A DNA stretch of 64,000 nucleotides from Gambelia wislizenii (GCA_030847615.1 JAUMIR010000004.1:221763001-221827000); one strand, 5' to 3'; shown: positions 22,596-33,339, counted from the stretch's first letter. Made by a program: numbers and translations. The notes: generated from the sequence alone by a model not told the origin.

Positions 22596-23735
22596 TCTAG
22601 CACCAAGGTAGCTTATGTAAGAGCAGTGAGTGAATTCTGGGTCTTTCTCATAAAGAATAGCTTCCCTTTAGAGTGGCCCATACCAGTAGCTCATCTGATG
22701 TGTGTCTGTGTCTCATTGAGGGGTCAAGGCCTCCGCCCCCCCATTTGATAATGGGTAGGCTTTTGGCTCCATCTTTTAAGCTAAATCTCATGGGACTTTT
22801 TCAGATGCTGTAAAAGCCCTCCATGGAGGTCAGGAGAAGGACGCAGCTGTCCCGCTCCACCTGGTTGGTTTCACATGATGTTGTCCTCCTCCATTCTCCT
22901 TCCATTCTAGATCGATGAAAAAGGCGCTGCTTTTTCCATCAATCCAGCACGGAAGGAGGATGGGAGGAGGATGGTGTCATACAAAACCGACCGGCTGGAG
23001 CAGGACAGCTGCGTCCTTCTCCCGACCTCCATGGAGGGCTTTTACAGCATCTGAAAAAGTCCATGGTTGGGGGAATAAATGGGTGATTTTAGGCTGAGAA
23101 TGGTGATAAAGGGCTGGAGTAGGGAATCTGGGAGGAAGCAGGATGAGAGGGTCCCATTTTCTCCTGCTATTCTTGTGGGGTTTGGGGATGTGTGTTGGCC
23201 TGCATTATGTTTTTCTCCCTTTGAGCAGTGTCTTTTCCATGCCGATTCCCTGGTGGCATTTTGGGGGACCCTTCAGATCAGCGAGTTGATCATTGCAGGG
23301 TGGCATGACACTTCACATATGGCATTGGGATGCCATGACTTGCAGGTGTTGGGTGACCGCTTGAGTATTAGGCTCCAACATTTGAAGATGGACCAGTTGG
23401 GCAAGGGTGCTGATATAGTTATTGGGAAATGTCCCGAGAAAGGGTTTTACCCAGTACAGACAATGTCACAATATTTGGCTATAAGGGGAGATGCTGGTGG
23501 TAGCTTGTTTTGGCATTCCATTGACAAAATACCAATTTTGGGAAGGAACTTGTAAGGCCCTTAAGATGATAGGTTTGGGGGACATGAAATTTGGATCCTG
23601 CTCATTTAGGATTGGTGCTGCTTCCATGGCAGGTTGTATGGGCATCCCAGTTCAGGACATTAAAAAATTGGTAGGTGGAAATCACAGTGGTTTAAAAGAT
23701 ATGTTCTTCCCCTCCAAGTTCAATGTTCTCTGTTT
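22596..23735 (+). pseudogene. Tyrosine recombinase of the Ngaro-like element, catalytically dead
   Basis: In the family this enzyme integrates the circular DNA copy. N-terminal domain: 'SSTKVAYVRAVSEFWVFL' then 'WPIPVAHLMCVCVSLRGQGL' (22600-22740). After the foldback insertion the core continues: 'GDFRLRMVIKGWSRE', 'FWGTLQISELI', 'KMDQLGKGADIVI', and in another frame 'GSCSFRIGAASMAG' and 'LKDMFFPSK'. Compared with the R-K-HxxR-H/W-Y catalytic set, the first Arg is Gln (LQISEL), the His of HxxR is Cys (CSFR), and the final Tyr of the usual 'Y(V/I)RP' is Phe (MFFP). A frameshift separates 23079-23555 from 23491-23769. This copy therefore cannot recombine DNA. Confidence 0.85.
22793..23062. mobile_element. 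Foldback DNA transposon (GGACTTTTTCAGA ends), 270 bp
   Basis: Ends GGACTTTTTCAGATGCTG / CAGCATCTGAAAAAGTCC, TSD ATG at 22790-22792 and 23063-23065. The inverted arms run inward for about 125 bp each (first ~60 bp nearly identical), so most of the element is one hairpin with a short centre near TAGATCGATGA. It disrupts the recombinase gene of the surrounding Ngaro-like element. Confidence 0.9.
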
Positions 23736-23739
23736 CAGG

Positions 23740-24847
23740 ACCCCCATGATATTGTTGCAAAAAAGTTAGTAACATGTGGACTAGACAATGGGATTGTTAG
23801 GTGGGTTTGTAATTGGTTAACTGACTGAACACAAAGGGTCATCACCAATGACTCTTCTTCATCCTGGAGAGAAGTGACTACCGGGGTGCCACAGGGTTCT
23901 ATCCTGGGCCCAGTGCTATTCAACATCTTTATCAATGACGTGGATGAGAGAACATAGGGCATTCTTATCAAGTTTTCAGATGGCACCAAATTGGGAGGGG
24001 TAGCTAATACCCCAGAGGACAGGATCAGAATTCACAATGACCTTAACAGGTTAGAAAACTGGGCCCAAACTAACAAAATGAATTTCAACAGGGAGAAATG
24101 TAGGATACTACACTTGAGCAGTAAAAATGAAAAGCACAGATATAGGATAGGTGACACCTGGCTTGATGGCAGTACATGCGAAAGGGTTCTAGGAGCTTTA
24201 GTGGACCAGAAACTGAACATGAGTCAGCAGTGTAATGCGGCAGCTAACAAAGCCAATTCAATTCTAGGCTGCATAAATAGGAATATAGTGTCTAGACTGA
24301 GGGATGTAATAGTGCCACTCTATTCTGCTTTAGTCAGACCTCACCTGGACTACTCTGTCCAGATCTGGGTACCACAATTCAAGAAGGATATTGACAAGCT
24401 GGAACATGTCCAGAGGAGGGTTACCAAAATGATAGGAGGTCTGGACGCCATGCCCTATGAGGAGTGGCATAGGGAGCTGGTATGTTTAGCCTAGAGAAGA
24501 GAAGGTTAAGAGATGACATGATAGCCACATTTAAATGTTTGAAGGGATGCCATACTGAGGATGGAGCAAGCTTGTTTTCTGCTGCTCCAGAGACTAGAAC
24601 TCAATGGACTTAATGGTCTCAGAGCAATGGACTCAAACTATAGGAAAAGATATTGTATCTAAACATTAGGAAATACTTTCTGATGGTAAGAGCTGTTCGG
24701 CAGTGCAATGCACTGCCTCAGAGTGTGGTGGAGTCTCCTTCTTTGGAGGCTGGATGGCCATCTGTTGGGAATGCTTTGAATATTGCTGCATGGCAGGGGG
24801 CTGGACTAGAGGGTCCATGTGGTCTCTTACAACTCTATGATTCTATG
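23740..24847 (+). mobile_element. CR1 LINE, 5'-truncated (plus strand)
   Basis: Starts inside the RT domain (PHDIVAKKLVTCGLDN, where the 17330 copy has PHDILANKLVKCGLDK) and continues through '[20 protein letters not shown]', a FSDGTKLGG remnant (FADD changed to FSDG) and the C-terminal CR1 blocks 'YRIGDTWLDGSTCERVLG', 'NKANSILGCINRNIVS', 'RPHLDYSVQIW', 'RQCNALPQSVVESPSLE'. It ends with the CR1 tail 'CTCTATGATTCTATGG' at about 24847. Candidate degenerate TSD: GTTCTCTGTTTCAG (23724) versus GTTCTAGGTTTGAG (24848). Confidence 0.9.
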
Positions 24848-24849
24848 GT

Positions 24850-25440
24850 TCTAGGTTTGAGATGTTTGGTAGAGTGTGCCCAGGTTCTAATATGCGGCCA
24901 CAGCCATATTTATTGGGCAGCCATTTGGGCCTGGAGCTCAGCAGCTGGTCCCCAGCTGGGGGTGTCTTTGATTGCCACAATTAAGTGGTTGGGCTACCGT
25001 GGTTTGAAGGGGTTGAGCTTGCTCCCTGTATTGCTACAGGAAAGGAGGATTATGGCATTCAATACACTCATTATACATCTTGGGCATAATGACCTTGGCT
25101 TAGTCAAAGGGAAGGCCCTTATTATCCAGGCAAGAGGACCTGACAGAATTACAGCAGAGATGGCTGGGGGTGTGTGTCTTGGGTTGGTCAGCCCTGCTTC
25201 CTGGAAGGACTTGGATGGGGAAGAGGACCCCAGATATTTGGATAGGGTCCGGCATAAAGTTAATAGGGAAATGAAGAACACCATGGCCAGGGGCTTAGGG
25301 AAATTTTTGTTGCCTTTGGAGATCAGGTATGACTTGTCAAAGTTATACTGCAGGTGCATCTGTCTGATGCAGGCAATGACATATTCATCAGAGATCTGCA
25401 GTGTGGCTTTAGGGCTACTTTAGGTGGCTTTATGGGGCTC
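24850..25440 (+). pseudogene. SGNH hydrolase domain of the Ngaro-like element
   Basis: Vertebrate Ngaro-like elements carry an extra SGNH-hydrolase ORF segment after the recombinase. Here block I reads VLICGHSHIYWAA (nucleophile Ser in GHS), the middle has 'GVSLIATIKWLGYRGLKGLS', block III reads LIIHLGHNDLGLVKGKAL (relatives have GGND or GNND; here GHND), then 'RVRHKVNREMKNTMARGLGK' and 'EIRYDLSKLY'. Block V, VHLSDAGNDIF, is readable but in a shifted frame just after 25354, so a frameshift separates the catalytic His from the Ser. Part of the N-terminal frame fuses in translation with the CR1 tail just upstream; that fusion is an artefact of the insertion. Confidence 0.85.
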
Positions 25441-25793
25441 AGGGGCTCAGGTAAGCCTTACCCCTTGGATAGTGCAGAAAAGGAAAATGTTTGGGTTCGT
25501 GGTGAGCACTCTTGGTGTATATTTTGGGTGAAAGGGGGTTCCTTGGCTTATCCTCCATGTTGTGTGGGGCCCAAGTGTGGGTGGAGAGATCAACCCCTCT
25601 CCAGAATTCCAAAGTCGCTGGACTTGTGGGAGGTATTAGCCCGGGAGAGTCTTCCTGACCTGATTGGCCTGCTGGCCAATGTCTCCCTGTGGGAACATGG
25701 GGGAGGGGCAGCACTGGGGGCTGGGTGCCCTCCCATATTCAGCTGGGGAGGTGGACTGGAAGGATTCCTGGCCCAAGAAGATTTCCATACGAA
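25441..25793 (+). other. Probable 3' region of the Ngaro-like element
   Basis: GC-richer sequence than the surroundings continues directly from the hydrolase block (GGGGCTCAGGGGCTCAGGTA) and contains 'TGGGAGGTATTAGCCCGGGA' and 'GGCCTGCTGGCCAATGTCTC'. I assign it to the element because of position and composition only; the repeats expected at Ngaro termini were not paired. Confidence 0.45.
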
Positions 25794-26015
25794 GGAGATT
25801 TTCCGACAACACTGTTATAGTGTTACTATTCCACTTTATTTGCTATGGCTGCCCTCTGTTGAATCCTGGGATTTGCAGTTTAGGGAGGGGCATTTACAAC
25901 TCTCAGCCAGAGATTTTAGGCCTCACTAAACTACAAACCCCAGAATTCCACAGGAGGAAGCCAGAGCAGTTAAAATGGAATAGTAACACCATAACAGTGT
26001 AGTCTGAAAATCTCC
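25794..26015. mobile_element. Short foldback MITE (GGAGATTTTC ends)
   Basis: Ends GGAGATTTTCCGAC / GTCTGAAAATCTCC, with arms continuing as 'AACACTGTTATAGTGTTACT' mirrored by 'TAGTAACACCATAACAGTGT'. The interior has the 'GAATCCTGGGATTTGCAGTTT'-like and 'AAACTACAAACCCCAGAATTC' cores. The flanks (GAA / TTA) do not show a clean TSD. The termini look like the 3-bp-TSD family, but the core looks like the hAT-like MITEs at 54267. Confidence 0.65.
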
Positions 26016-26038
26016 TTAGTAGGCTCCACTGAAGGGTT

Positions 26039-26082
<44 letters not shown>

Positions 26083-26967
26083 GAATATTAATAAACATGG
26101 CCCTAGTTTATCTCAGCACTGTTGTCCACCTCTTTATTTCCAAGGGATGTGCAATTCTGTTTGTTTTGTTTTGATCAAAATTCACAAACTTTGGATATGG
26201 GAAAAGTGTAACTGACAACTGGTCCATTCCTGACCTGACTATGAGGATCACCAAAGTAATTCAGCGCGTAATTGCCACAGTGGTAAATTTGAACTCATGT
26301 CCACTGAATAAGATAGACACAGGTTATAAATTGTGAGCTGCAATTTATGCTCAGTTTACATTAAAAAATTAAATTTCAGGGAGCAGTTGTGATTTATCTT
26401 AGTTCAAAAAGGACACTTGTGCCTCCATTGGCAGCAGCTGTACATTAGTGACAGTTAAGTTTCCCAAAGCGACAAGTTGGAGACTTTGTGCACTGCTTTT
26501 GCACTTCTTTTGGAGACTATTTCACAGAAACATGGAAGTATGGGATTCTTAGGAGTGAGTACTTTTATAAACAGTGGAGCTACCTGTTCTTTAATATGTT
26601 ATTTGATGAATTTGATTAACTCAGTTGCCTGCCTTCTAATCAAAGGATCATTCCATACAATTTAAATATGTAAATATCAAGTTCACCAAAAGTTACTACT
26701 GGAAGTTTCAAAGGATCATTGAAAACAGATTGGGATAATGTCCAATTAAAAAAATAATAAAAGCTGCCACATGCTGTTAAAACAGGAGTTCTCAAGCTGT
26801 GGCCAGAGGGCCACATTTAGAACCCCAAGACCTTATTTCTGCTCCCCCATGATTCCCCTGTCACTTAATATTTCCCACCAATCAGAATCCCTGAGATGAG
26901 GATGCTTTAGCTTCTCTTCTCTCGGCATCCTCAAAGCACTGTTAACTACCCTCACATTGGAGACTAT
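26016..26967. repeat. Unique DNA with T-run and (TG)n microsatellite
   Basis: A T12 run is followed by (GT)n at about 26052-26082. The rest shows no identifiable gene or repeat; a short 'GTTCTCAAGCTGTGGCCAGA' segment near 26788 resembles a hAT-like terminus, but no partner was found. Confidence 0.6.
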
Positions 26968-27524
26968 GGACTTTATCAGACATTCCCTTTAAAACTTTCT
27001 TTTGTCGGCATAATAAAAAATAAATCATTTTTTTTCTTATTTGCCGGCAAAAGAACGTTTCCCCCACACTTACCTCTTCTCCCAGCAAAGGCAGCTCTGG
27101 CAATAAGGAGGAAGGGAATGAAGCTCTGTTCTCTTCCTCTTTTGAAATCCTGCACAATTTAATCGTATGGGAAATTCAAAAGTCACACCAAGCATATACA
27201 CACACTAAAAAAACCTCCAAATAACCTGCGGAGGGTCAAAAAAGTTTATCACTTACCTAGATGTCACAATCTCACCTGGAAGTATTCTTCCTGGTTGGGC
27301 CATTGATTCTGCATTGACGAGAATTAAATGGCCCGAGGCTTCGCATGGCAGCAATGCCGGCAAAAAAGCAGCAGGGGATCTATTGACAGCTTAAGCTGTC
27401 AATTAAAAACTATGGGATTTTGACAAGGTATAACCAGAAAAGAGCAATGTCATCTGATCTGTGCACCTTTTTGCAGTTATGTGGCATCATTATAATGCCG
27501 TATTTTCTCCATCTGTTAAAGTCC
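26968..27524. mobile_element. 3-bp-TSD transposon (GGACTTTATCAGA ends)
   Basis: Left GGACTTTATCAGACAT, right ATCTGTTAAAGTCC, TSD TAT at 26965-26967 and 27525-27527. The interior matches the ~600-bp family: 'TATCACTTACCTAGATGTCA', 'AATCTCACCTGGAAGTATTC', 'GATCTATTGACAGC'. Non-coding. Confidence 0.85.
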
Positions 27525-27640
27525 TATGAGAGAGAGCTCCAGTAATAGGGATATACAATCTGGCTTTCTCAACATCATCAGATTGCACTGTAAGCATTTG
27601 CCAGCCTCCTTGAGAGATCTTGACTCTGGTGCAAGACTGT

Positions 27641-28000
27641 GGAGATTATCAGACGTGGGGGAACATGCCAAAAAATCGCGTTCTCAACCGCGTCAGAAGA
27701 TTGCTAGAACAGAAAAGGTGACCTTACCAGACACCCACAACCATTTGCTGTTCCGGGATCATAGTGCTGCCATGGATGAGGCTTCCCTTTTTCATTGATG
27801 GGGACAAAACTGTCAATAGAAAGGGATGCCTTACTGATGCACTGCGCATCCCTGATGCACTACTGATGCACTACTGATGCACTGCGCATGCCTGTGCTAT
27901 GCCCCCAGAATGCTGGAGGATGACATTATTTGGTAAGGTCGCCTCTTCCTGTTATTCTAGCGTTCTTCTGACATGGTTTTTGCTGCATCTGATAATCTCT
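27641..28000. mobile_element. 3-bp-TSD transposon, short subtype
   Basis: Left GGAGATTATCAGACGTGG, right GCATCTGATAATCTCT. The flanks are TGT / TGA (two of three bases match). Same subtype as 7010-7301. It contains an internal ~12-bp tandem (CTGATGCACTA) repeated about four times at 27833-27889. Confidence 0.75.
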
Positions 28001-28239
28001 TGAGACTGAAAGGTTTTGTTGTTGCATTTTTTAAAGTTTGCACAAATTATACATGTAACTTGTACAAACCTCTTGATTACTGGAAGCAAAAACAGGCTGC
28101 TTTCTTTGAAGTTAATGGTAACTTTCTTTGAAGTTAAGTAAAAGGAATGCCCCAAGATTCTGGGTATGCAAAATACACCCAATGCTATCTAGTTTGTGCA
28201 GCCGTCAAAGAAATAGTTATCATATTTCCTATTGTTGCA

Positions 28240-28715
28240 CATTTTACTAAATGAGCATGAAGACCAACACAGCTGCGCTGGGCGGGGCACGTTTCTAGGA
28301 TGGAGGACCATCGCCTCCCCAAAATAGTACTCTATGGTGAACTCACCACATGTCAGCGTAAGAGGGGCGCTCCAAAAAAGCGATACAAGGATTCCTTGAA
28401 ACAACGTCTCAGGCTTGGCCAAATTGATCACCAACAATGGTCCGCCATGGCCTCACATCAGGAGGCATGGAGACGCACTATCCACAATGCTGCAGTTTTA
28501 TGAGAACTCATGCCGAACAAGTCTTGAAGAGAAATGACAGCGCAGAAAGAATCACAACCCAGAAACATTACCCAAGGAGACCCTCTGCTGTGCTTTCTGC
28601 AACCGGACTTGTTTATCTTGGATTGGCCTTTTTATTCATCAGCGCGCTTGCAGAAAGCACGGGATGAGTCCTTCCTGAATCTTCGTTTGTGAAGAAAAGC
28701 CAGAGAGAGAGATGA
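28240..28715 (+). mobile_element. Zinc-finger LINE, 3' end
   Basis: The plus strand encodes the C-terminal end of the same LINE as at 10763-12852: QLRWAGHVSRMEDHRLPKIV, 'RGAPKKRYKDSLKQRL', 'WRRTIHNAA', and a C-terminal finger FCNRTCLSWIGLFIHQRAC. It ends TTCGTTTGTGAAGAAAAGCC and a short (AG)n. Frames at 28300-28503 and 28437-28667 are fragments of this one ORF end, broken by an indel near 28500. Confidence 0.85.
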
Positions 28716-28917
28716 AAACCAAACAGACACATTGGCCAGCATCCTGTTAATGGCACACACAAGCATAAGACAACATGTATAAGACACATGATGGTTGATG
28801 CAATGGTTGATATTCCCTTCCTCCACCTGCAATGACCAAAGCAGCCCCTGGATCTATGGTAGAGTTCCTGAAGCTCCCCCATTACCATTTCATGCCTGGT
28901 CGAGAGTGATGGGGGAG
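28716..28917. other. No gene recognised
   Basis: Unique-looking DNA; includes the inverted pair AGCTCCCCCA (28872) / TGGGGGAGCT (28910). Confidence 0.4.
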
Positions 28918-29004
28918 CTGTAGCCAGATGCAAAATGATTATATCATCTGCTGAGACCTCAGGAGCCCCAGTGGAAGATATAATCATTTTGCATCTGGCT
29001 ACAG
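28918..29004. repeat. Perfect 28-bp inverted repeat (hairpin)
   Basis: Arms 28918-28945 (starting CTGTAGCCAGATGCAAAATG) and 28977-29004 are exact reverse complements around a 31-nt spacer. No TSD or transposon termini were recognised next to it. Confidence 0.9.
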
Positions 29005-32000
29005 GGATATAGCTAGATTTTTAAAAACATATTGTTGCATTTTTTCATTCTTTGCTGCAAACCACACAATGATAAATCTAATCAAGATTTACATCCCTGC
29101 GCACATCTCTGGATACCCTGAGTGTGAAGACACACCCAATTAAAGATGGTGGCAGGTTTGGGTGTGCAACGCCAGTACCCTGGTGAGATTAAACTCTTTT
29201 ACCCAAAAAGGCTCTGATGCTGAATATAAAGTTCAAAAAAGGAGGAAGTTTATTTTAAAGAACAAAAGTAAAGGGCTTTCTCCTCCCCAGCTCTAAAAGC
29301 TTGAAATAAAAGGTACTTTACCGTTTGAGTTTCAGCAATCTTCAGGGTGTCATCTCTCTGGGTTTGATCTTGGTTTGATCTCCTCACTCAATGGAGCTGG
29401 TACAGGGTCTTTCAGCTCCTGATTCCTTTGACTTATTGGCTGTTGGTAACTAATTTGGCTAAATGGTGTAAGAAATGCCCTTCCTGGCTGTCTGGGCTCG
29501 TTTGCCACCAATAAAACAGCTCTCTGCAAGCTCACAGCAAAGACTGAGCAAAAACTAAAAACTACTAGCTAGAACAGAGCTTGCTGGGAAGGAACAAACC
29601 AAACATGGAAAAATGTAGGGGAATTCTTCAGCTCCTCCCACAACTCTAATACAATGAAATATTCCTATGCTCAGACATACTAAGGCCTGAACTAAAACAA
29701 AGGGAAATGCAGGGGAGATTCAAACAGTCCTGCTGGACATCACACTGAGCCTCCTCATCTGCAGCCCATTCAGTGCATGCGTGTGTGCATATATGTGAGT
29801 ATGTGCATGCACATGCGAAGTCCCCAAGACTCAAAAGATTGTGTATCTGTCTTTAAAAAAAGAGGGCACCATTAGTATGTTCATTTTTACTCTCATTATG
29901 ATAACTCGCCATGCTTTTCAGACCCCTTCAGATGTGCCCCTGAAAGTCAGATACTAGCCAAGTTCCTACAGCTGTGCGAAGCTCAGTACACACTGTTCTC
30001 ATCCTCCCACTGCCCAGGAGCTGAAATTTTGGCAGGGGCACATCCTGCTGCCACTTGCTAATGGGAAGAGGAGGGAAGAGGGAGGCTATTTAGACCGTAG
30101 AGAACTAGCTGGTCTCGGTTTGGTTGTGCAGAAGAAATGAAGTTGGGCTTTTCCTTCCCCCAGGAGCTCAGAGTACCTGGATCTTCATGTTCTAAATCAC
30201 CTCCTCCCCCTCCTCTGCCTTCTGGTAAGAAAGATCAGGAGAAGATGCTCCCAACAGTGGCTGGGCATCAGAGGTTTTTGGAGGAAGCACAAGGGCCCAG
30301 AGAACAGCCCTCTGCACCCACCCCCCTCCGAATAGGCACTTATACACATGTAAGTCACTGACAGGACTCTGGTCCTAGTCATTAAACTGTTCACATATGC
30401 TTATATGTTTCAGTTGATTAAACTACCAATTAAAGCTTGCAATTCTAATATAAATAGTAATAATATATTTGTCTTTATATTATGCAGGCAAAAACATGTT
30501 ATAGAAGTGTACATGACAACATACACTGGAGGAGCACATTATACTAAACTTTCATTTAGAAAATGTTATGTCTGTGGAAGGAGAAGAGGTCTGGAGAGGG
30601 AAACTCTCTCTCTCTCTCTCTCCCTTCCTCCCTCCCCCTTACTATTTGCTGAATGCTTGTCTGATATACTTGATAATTGTTCTTTGAATCTTTGTATAAA
30701 ATTCAAATAAAACACATCAAACATGATCCAGCAGAATTTATCAGCAAAAAACACAGTGAGCAAAATTATTAAAAATCCTTTGAGTATCAAAGACAAAAAT
30801 ACAGTACATTCCTTTGGAGTTTAACTTCATACAGTGATGCAGAATGATCACTTTCCAGCCTTTAATCTTTGCATATTGAGATTTGCTGTGTGTGTGCATG
30901 TTTGCACGTGTGTGTGTGCATGCGCAAGTGTGTGTGTTTCACAGGTGGATATGATGGCACGTATCACTACAAAATAGATGGGTGTGATAGAGGGTGTGAG
31001 TATTCTGCTATTGGATATGTGATGAGCTGCAATACCAGAACACGGGGCGTTAACAGTCTTACTAGATGTGTGCAAGGCTAAGAGGTTTCGTCTAGAGAAG
31101 TATCTCTTTGTTTTTTCTACTGAAAATAATAGGATTTTATGTTTTCAAGTGGTGTAATCTGCATAATATTCAAATGTAATAATCTGAATATTTGCATCAT
31201 GTGATGGAAAGTGGGGTTCCATTTCTCTCCCCCTCCCCAGCCCCACATCCCTTTCTGATATATTGTGTTGTACAGCTTGGGCATAAATAAGAAGGGCTCA
31301 TTGACACATCCCTAAATCAACATGCCAATTGGTTCTACATACTTAGATTCTATGCCCTTGTAGTAAGAGCTGTAGAAACAGCCATCATGAGAGCTGGATG
31401 ATACAAGAATGTCTCCAATGCTAGTGTCACCTCTGCTCTGAGTGATGTTGAGCTCATAGGAAGTCATGATAACATCATTAATCTGAAACTGATAATACTT
31501 CCTGCTGACTTTATTAGGACAGTGTGATCAGAGGAAACCCTAAAATAGATATAATGTTCTCAGCAAGATTTGGCTAAAGCTTTAATGAGACCAAACAAGT
31601 ATACATCATGGCTCTGATCCATTGGAGGATCCCTGGGAGCTGAGCTGGTTATACCATGAGGATGAATGAGGCATTGGGGGTAGCAAATTTGCGCCTTCCC
31701 TACATCTTGGTAGGGTACGTGGCTCTCTTGAGAGCTGCTGTTGCAGTGCACAGCTCACCAGCAGTAAGAACTCTCTCCCCACTACTGCCCCTGACCCAAA
31801 GGAGGAGAGGGCAGGAAGAAGAAGAGGAAGAGGAAGAGAAGCAACCAGAGATGAAAAAAGCTGCGGTTCCCATAGTTCTGCTGTTGGCAGTTGTTTCCTG
31901 AATGCTTAGGCAGGCTCTATGGAAGGAGGGACTTTAAAAATAATCACCTGTGCTACAGGGATTTTTCAAGTCACTCTTCCCAGAGAGGATGGCTCTGAGG

Positions 32001-32083
32001 ACCCAGAGATCTAGGTATTTAGGAAGGAGCTAGCTCTGTACAGCGAGCATCAGCAATGCATTGTTGTTCCCACTTGCATTTCC
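29005..32083. other. No gene recognised; several microsatellites
   Basis: Contains (CT)n at about 30604-30622, a (TG)n-rich stretch at about 30885-30935 and a GAAGAG purine tract at about 31818-31842. The segment 29100-29660 has AATAAA-like sites and an LTR-like look ('AATTAAAGATGGTGGCAGG' onward), but no TG..CA ends could be paired, so I do not call an LTR. Confidence 0.4.
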
Positions 32084-32347
32084 TTATTCTTCTACTTTGG
32101 GGGTGGGGTGCTCTGTTGCATCATTCATGGTGTCACCATACACCATTTTGTCCTCCATCACCTCATCTTTCTTCTCTTGGGGAGCCCCTTCATCTTCTCT
32201 GGGTGAGCAGGGTTTCACTCTTAGGTGGGCTGGCACAACCACATCCTCCTCCATGATGCCAAGCCCATAATCATTTTCCTCCTCTGAGTGGCTGAGAGGG
32301 TCCCTGCCACCAACTAGTGCAGTTGTGTGGGGTGCTTTGCTTCTCAT
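32084..32347 (-). other. Possible host coding exon (unidentified), low confidence
   Basis: The minus frame of 87 residues is acidic and non-repetitive (SEEENDYGLGIMEEDVVV, 'PAHLRVKPCSPREDEGAPQE', 'KKDEVMEDKMVYGD') and ends 'TPKVEE' at a stop. Just upstream on the minus strand there is a pyrimidine tract ending in AG (CTCTCCTTTTCCCTTACATGAG, split here only by position at 32350-32330), which could be a splice acceptor for a last exon. I recognise no protein family, and an 87-codon open frame can occur by chance. Confidence 0.25.
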
Positions 32348-33339
32348 GTAAGGGAAAAGGAGAGCTTTAGATGGCTTTGTCTCTGAGAGAAATGTGGGGA
32401 AAGAAGACTATACACCCAGCTCTTTTTTCTTCTGTGTGACAGTGTGAAAGAAAACATAGATGGCCATTGGCTCTTTATAGTGGCTTGATGCACTTTCTGT
32501 CAGATGTGTGATGAAACATTGAACATAGAGAAATTTATAAAGATGATGAAGAAGAAGATGGCGCCCACTCCATTTCCAAGTAGAGAAGTTAATTGGACTG
32601 GCAATTGAATCTTTCTTCAACAAAGGTAGAGGATAACTTAGGGATCAAAGGGAAGGCTCTGTGGCTTACGTTCAACCATCTGAGATGACCATCTTACTCT
32701 GTCTAATGTTAAGGCTGGTCCTAAAGGTGAAAACCACATCTGATCCTCTCATGCAGGAATATTACTTCCTGTCCTGACCATGCTTTTAGAAAGCCACACT
32801 GGCTCCATTCCCTCCTTATTGGAACACTTGCGGGCATGAACAACTTAACCCCTTTTTAACACAATGGTTTAATTTGCATTAATTAATACACCTTCATTTA
32901 AGTTTTTAGATTACATCTTTCACTTTCATTGATGTAATTCAGCTTCTTTTAATTTATAGTAAATTGATTCATTTTTTGGTGAAAATGCAAGCGAGATGGA
33001 CACAAATCAACTTAACAATGCCCAGGAGATACTGAGTACATGAACCATTTCAATCAAGGGAAGTACTTTGATGTATTAGCAGAACATTGTTGTTCATCAT
33101 TACCATTACATATTGTCAGGCAGACATCTGGCAGGTGTCCCGCTGAAAGGCTATATGTATACATCTACTAGATAGATAGATAGATAGATAGAATTAATGT
33201 GTAAATCAGTTGTCAGGATCATGACTCAGACTCAAGACATACTGTATGTAAATGAGAATATGGCTGGAGATCAGACTTTGATTTTGGGTGCTCAGACTCA
33301 GATCTTGGAAAAGTTTCTTTTTTGTCATGCTATCTAGGG
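32348..33339. other. No gene recognised; short (GATA)n
   Basis: (TAGA)n at about 33168-33190. The rest is unique-looking DNA. Confidence 0.5.

Larger units (their letters stand above)
22540..25793 (+). mobile_element. Ngaro/DIRS-like tyrosine-recombinase retroelement (3' half), interrupted twice
   Basis: The plus strand carries, in order, the tyrosine recombinase N-terminal helical domain (~22596-22745), its catalytic core (~23070-23735), an SGNH hydrolase domain (~24850-25410) and a GC-richer 3' region (~25440-25793). Two later insertions split it: a foldback transposon at 22793-23062 inside the recombinase, and a CR1 fragment at 23740-24847 between recombinase and hydrolase. Gag and RT are absent from this copy. 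A different fragment of the same element type lies at the window start. Confidence 0.8.

Noticed and set aside
24653..25423. A single 256-residue protein
   Set aside because: It is an accidental fusion of the CR1 C-terminus with the SGNH domain of the Ngaro-like element across the CR1 insertion edge.
27833..27889. Possible CRISPR-like direct repeats
   Set aside because: A ~12-bp contiguous tandem inside a transposon with no spacers; CRISPR is not expected in a vertebrate genome.
29100..29660. Possible LTR of an endogenous retrovirus
   Set aside because: No paired LTR, no TG..CA ends, no primer-binding site and no gag/pol nearby.
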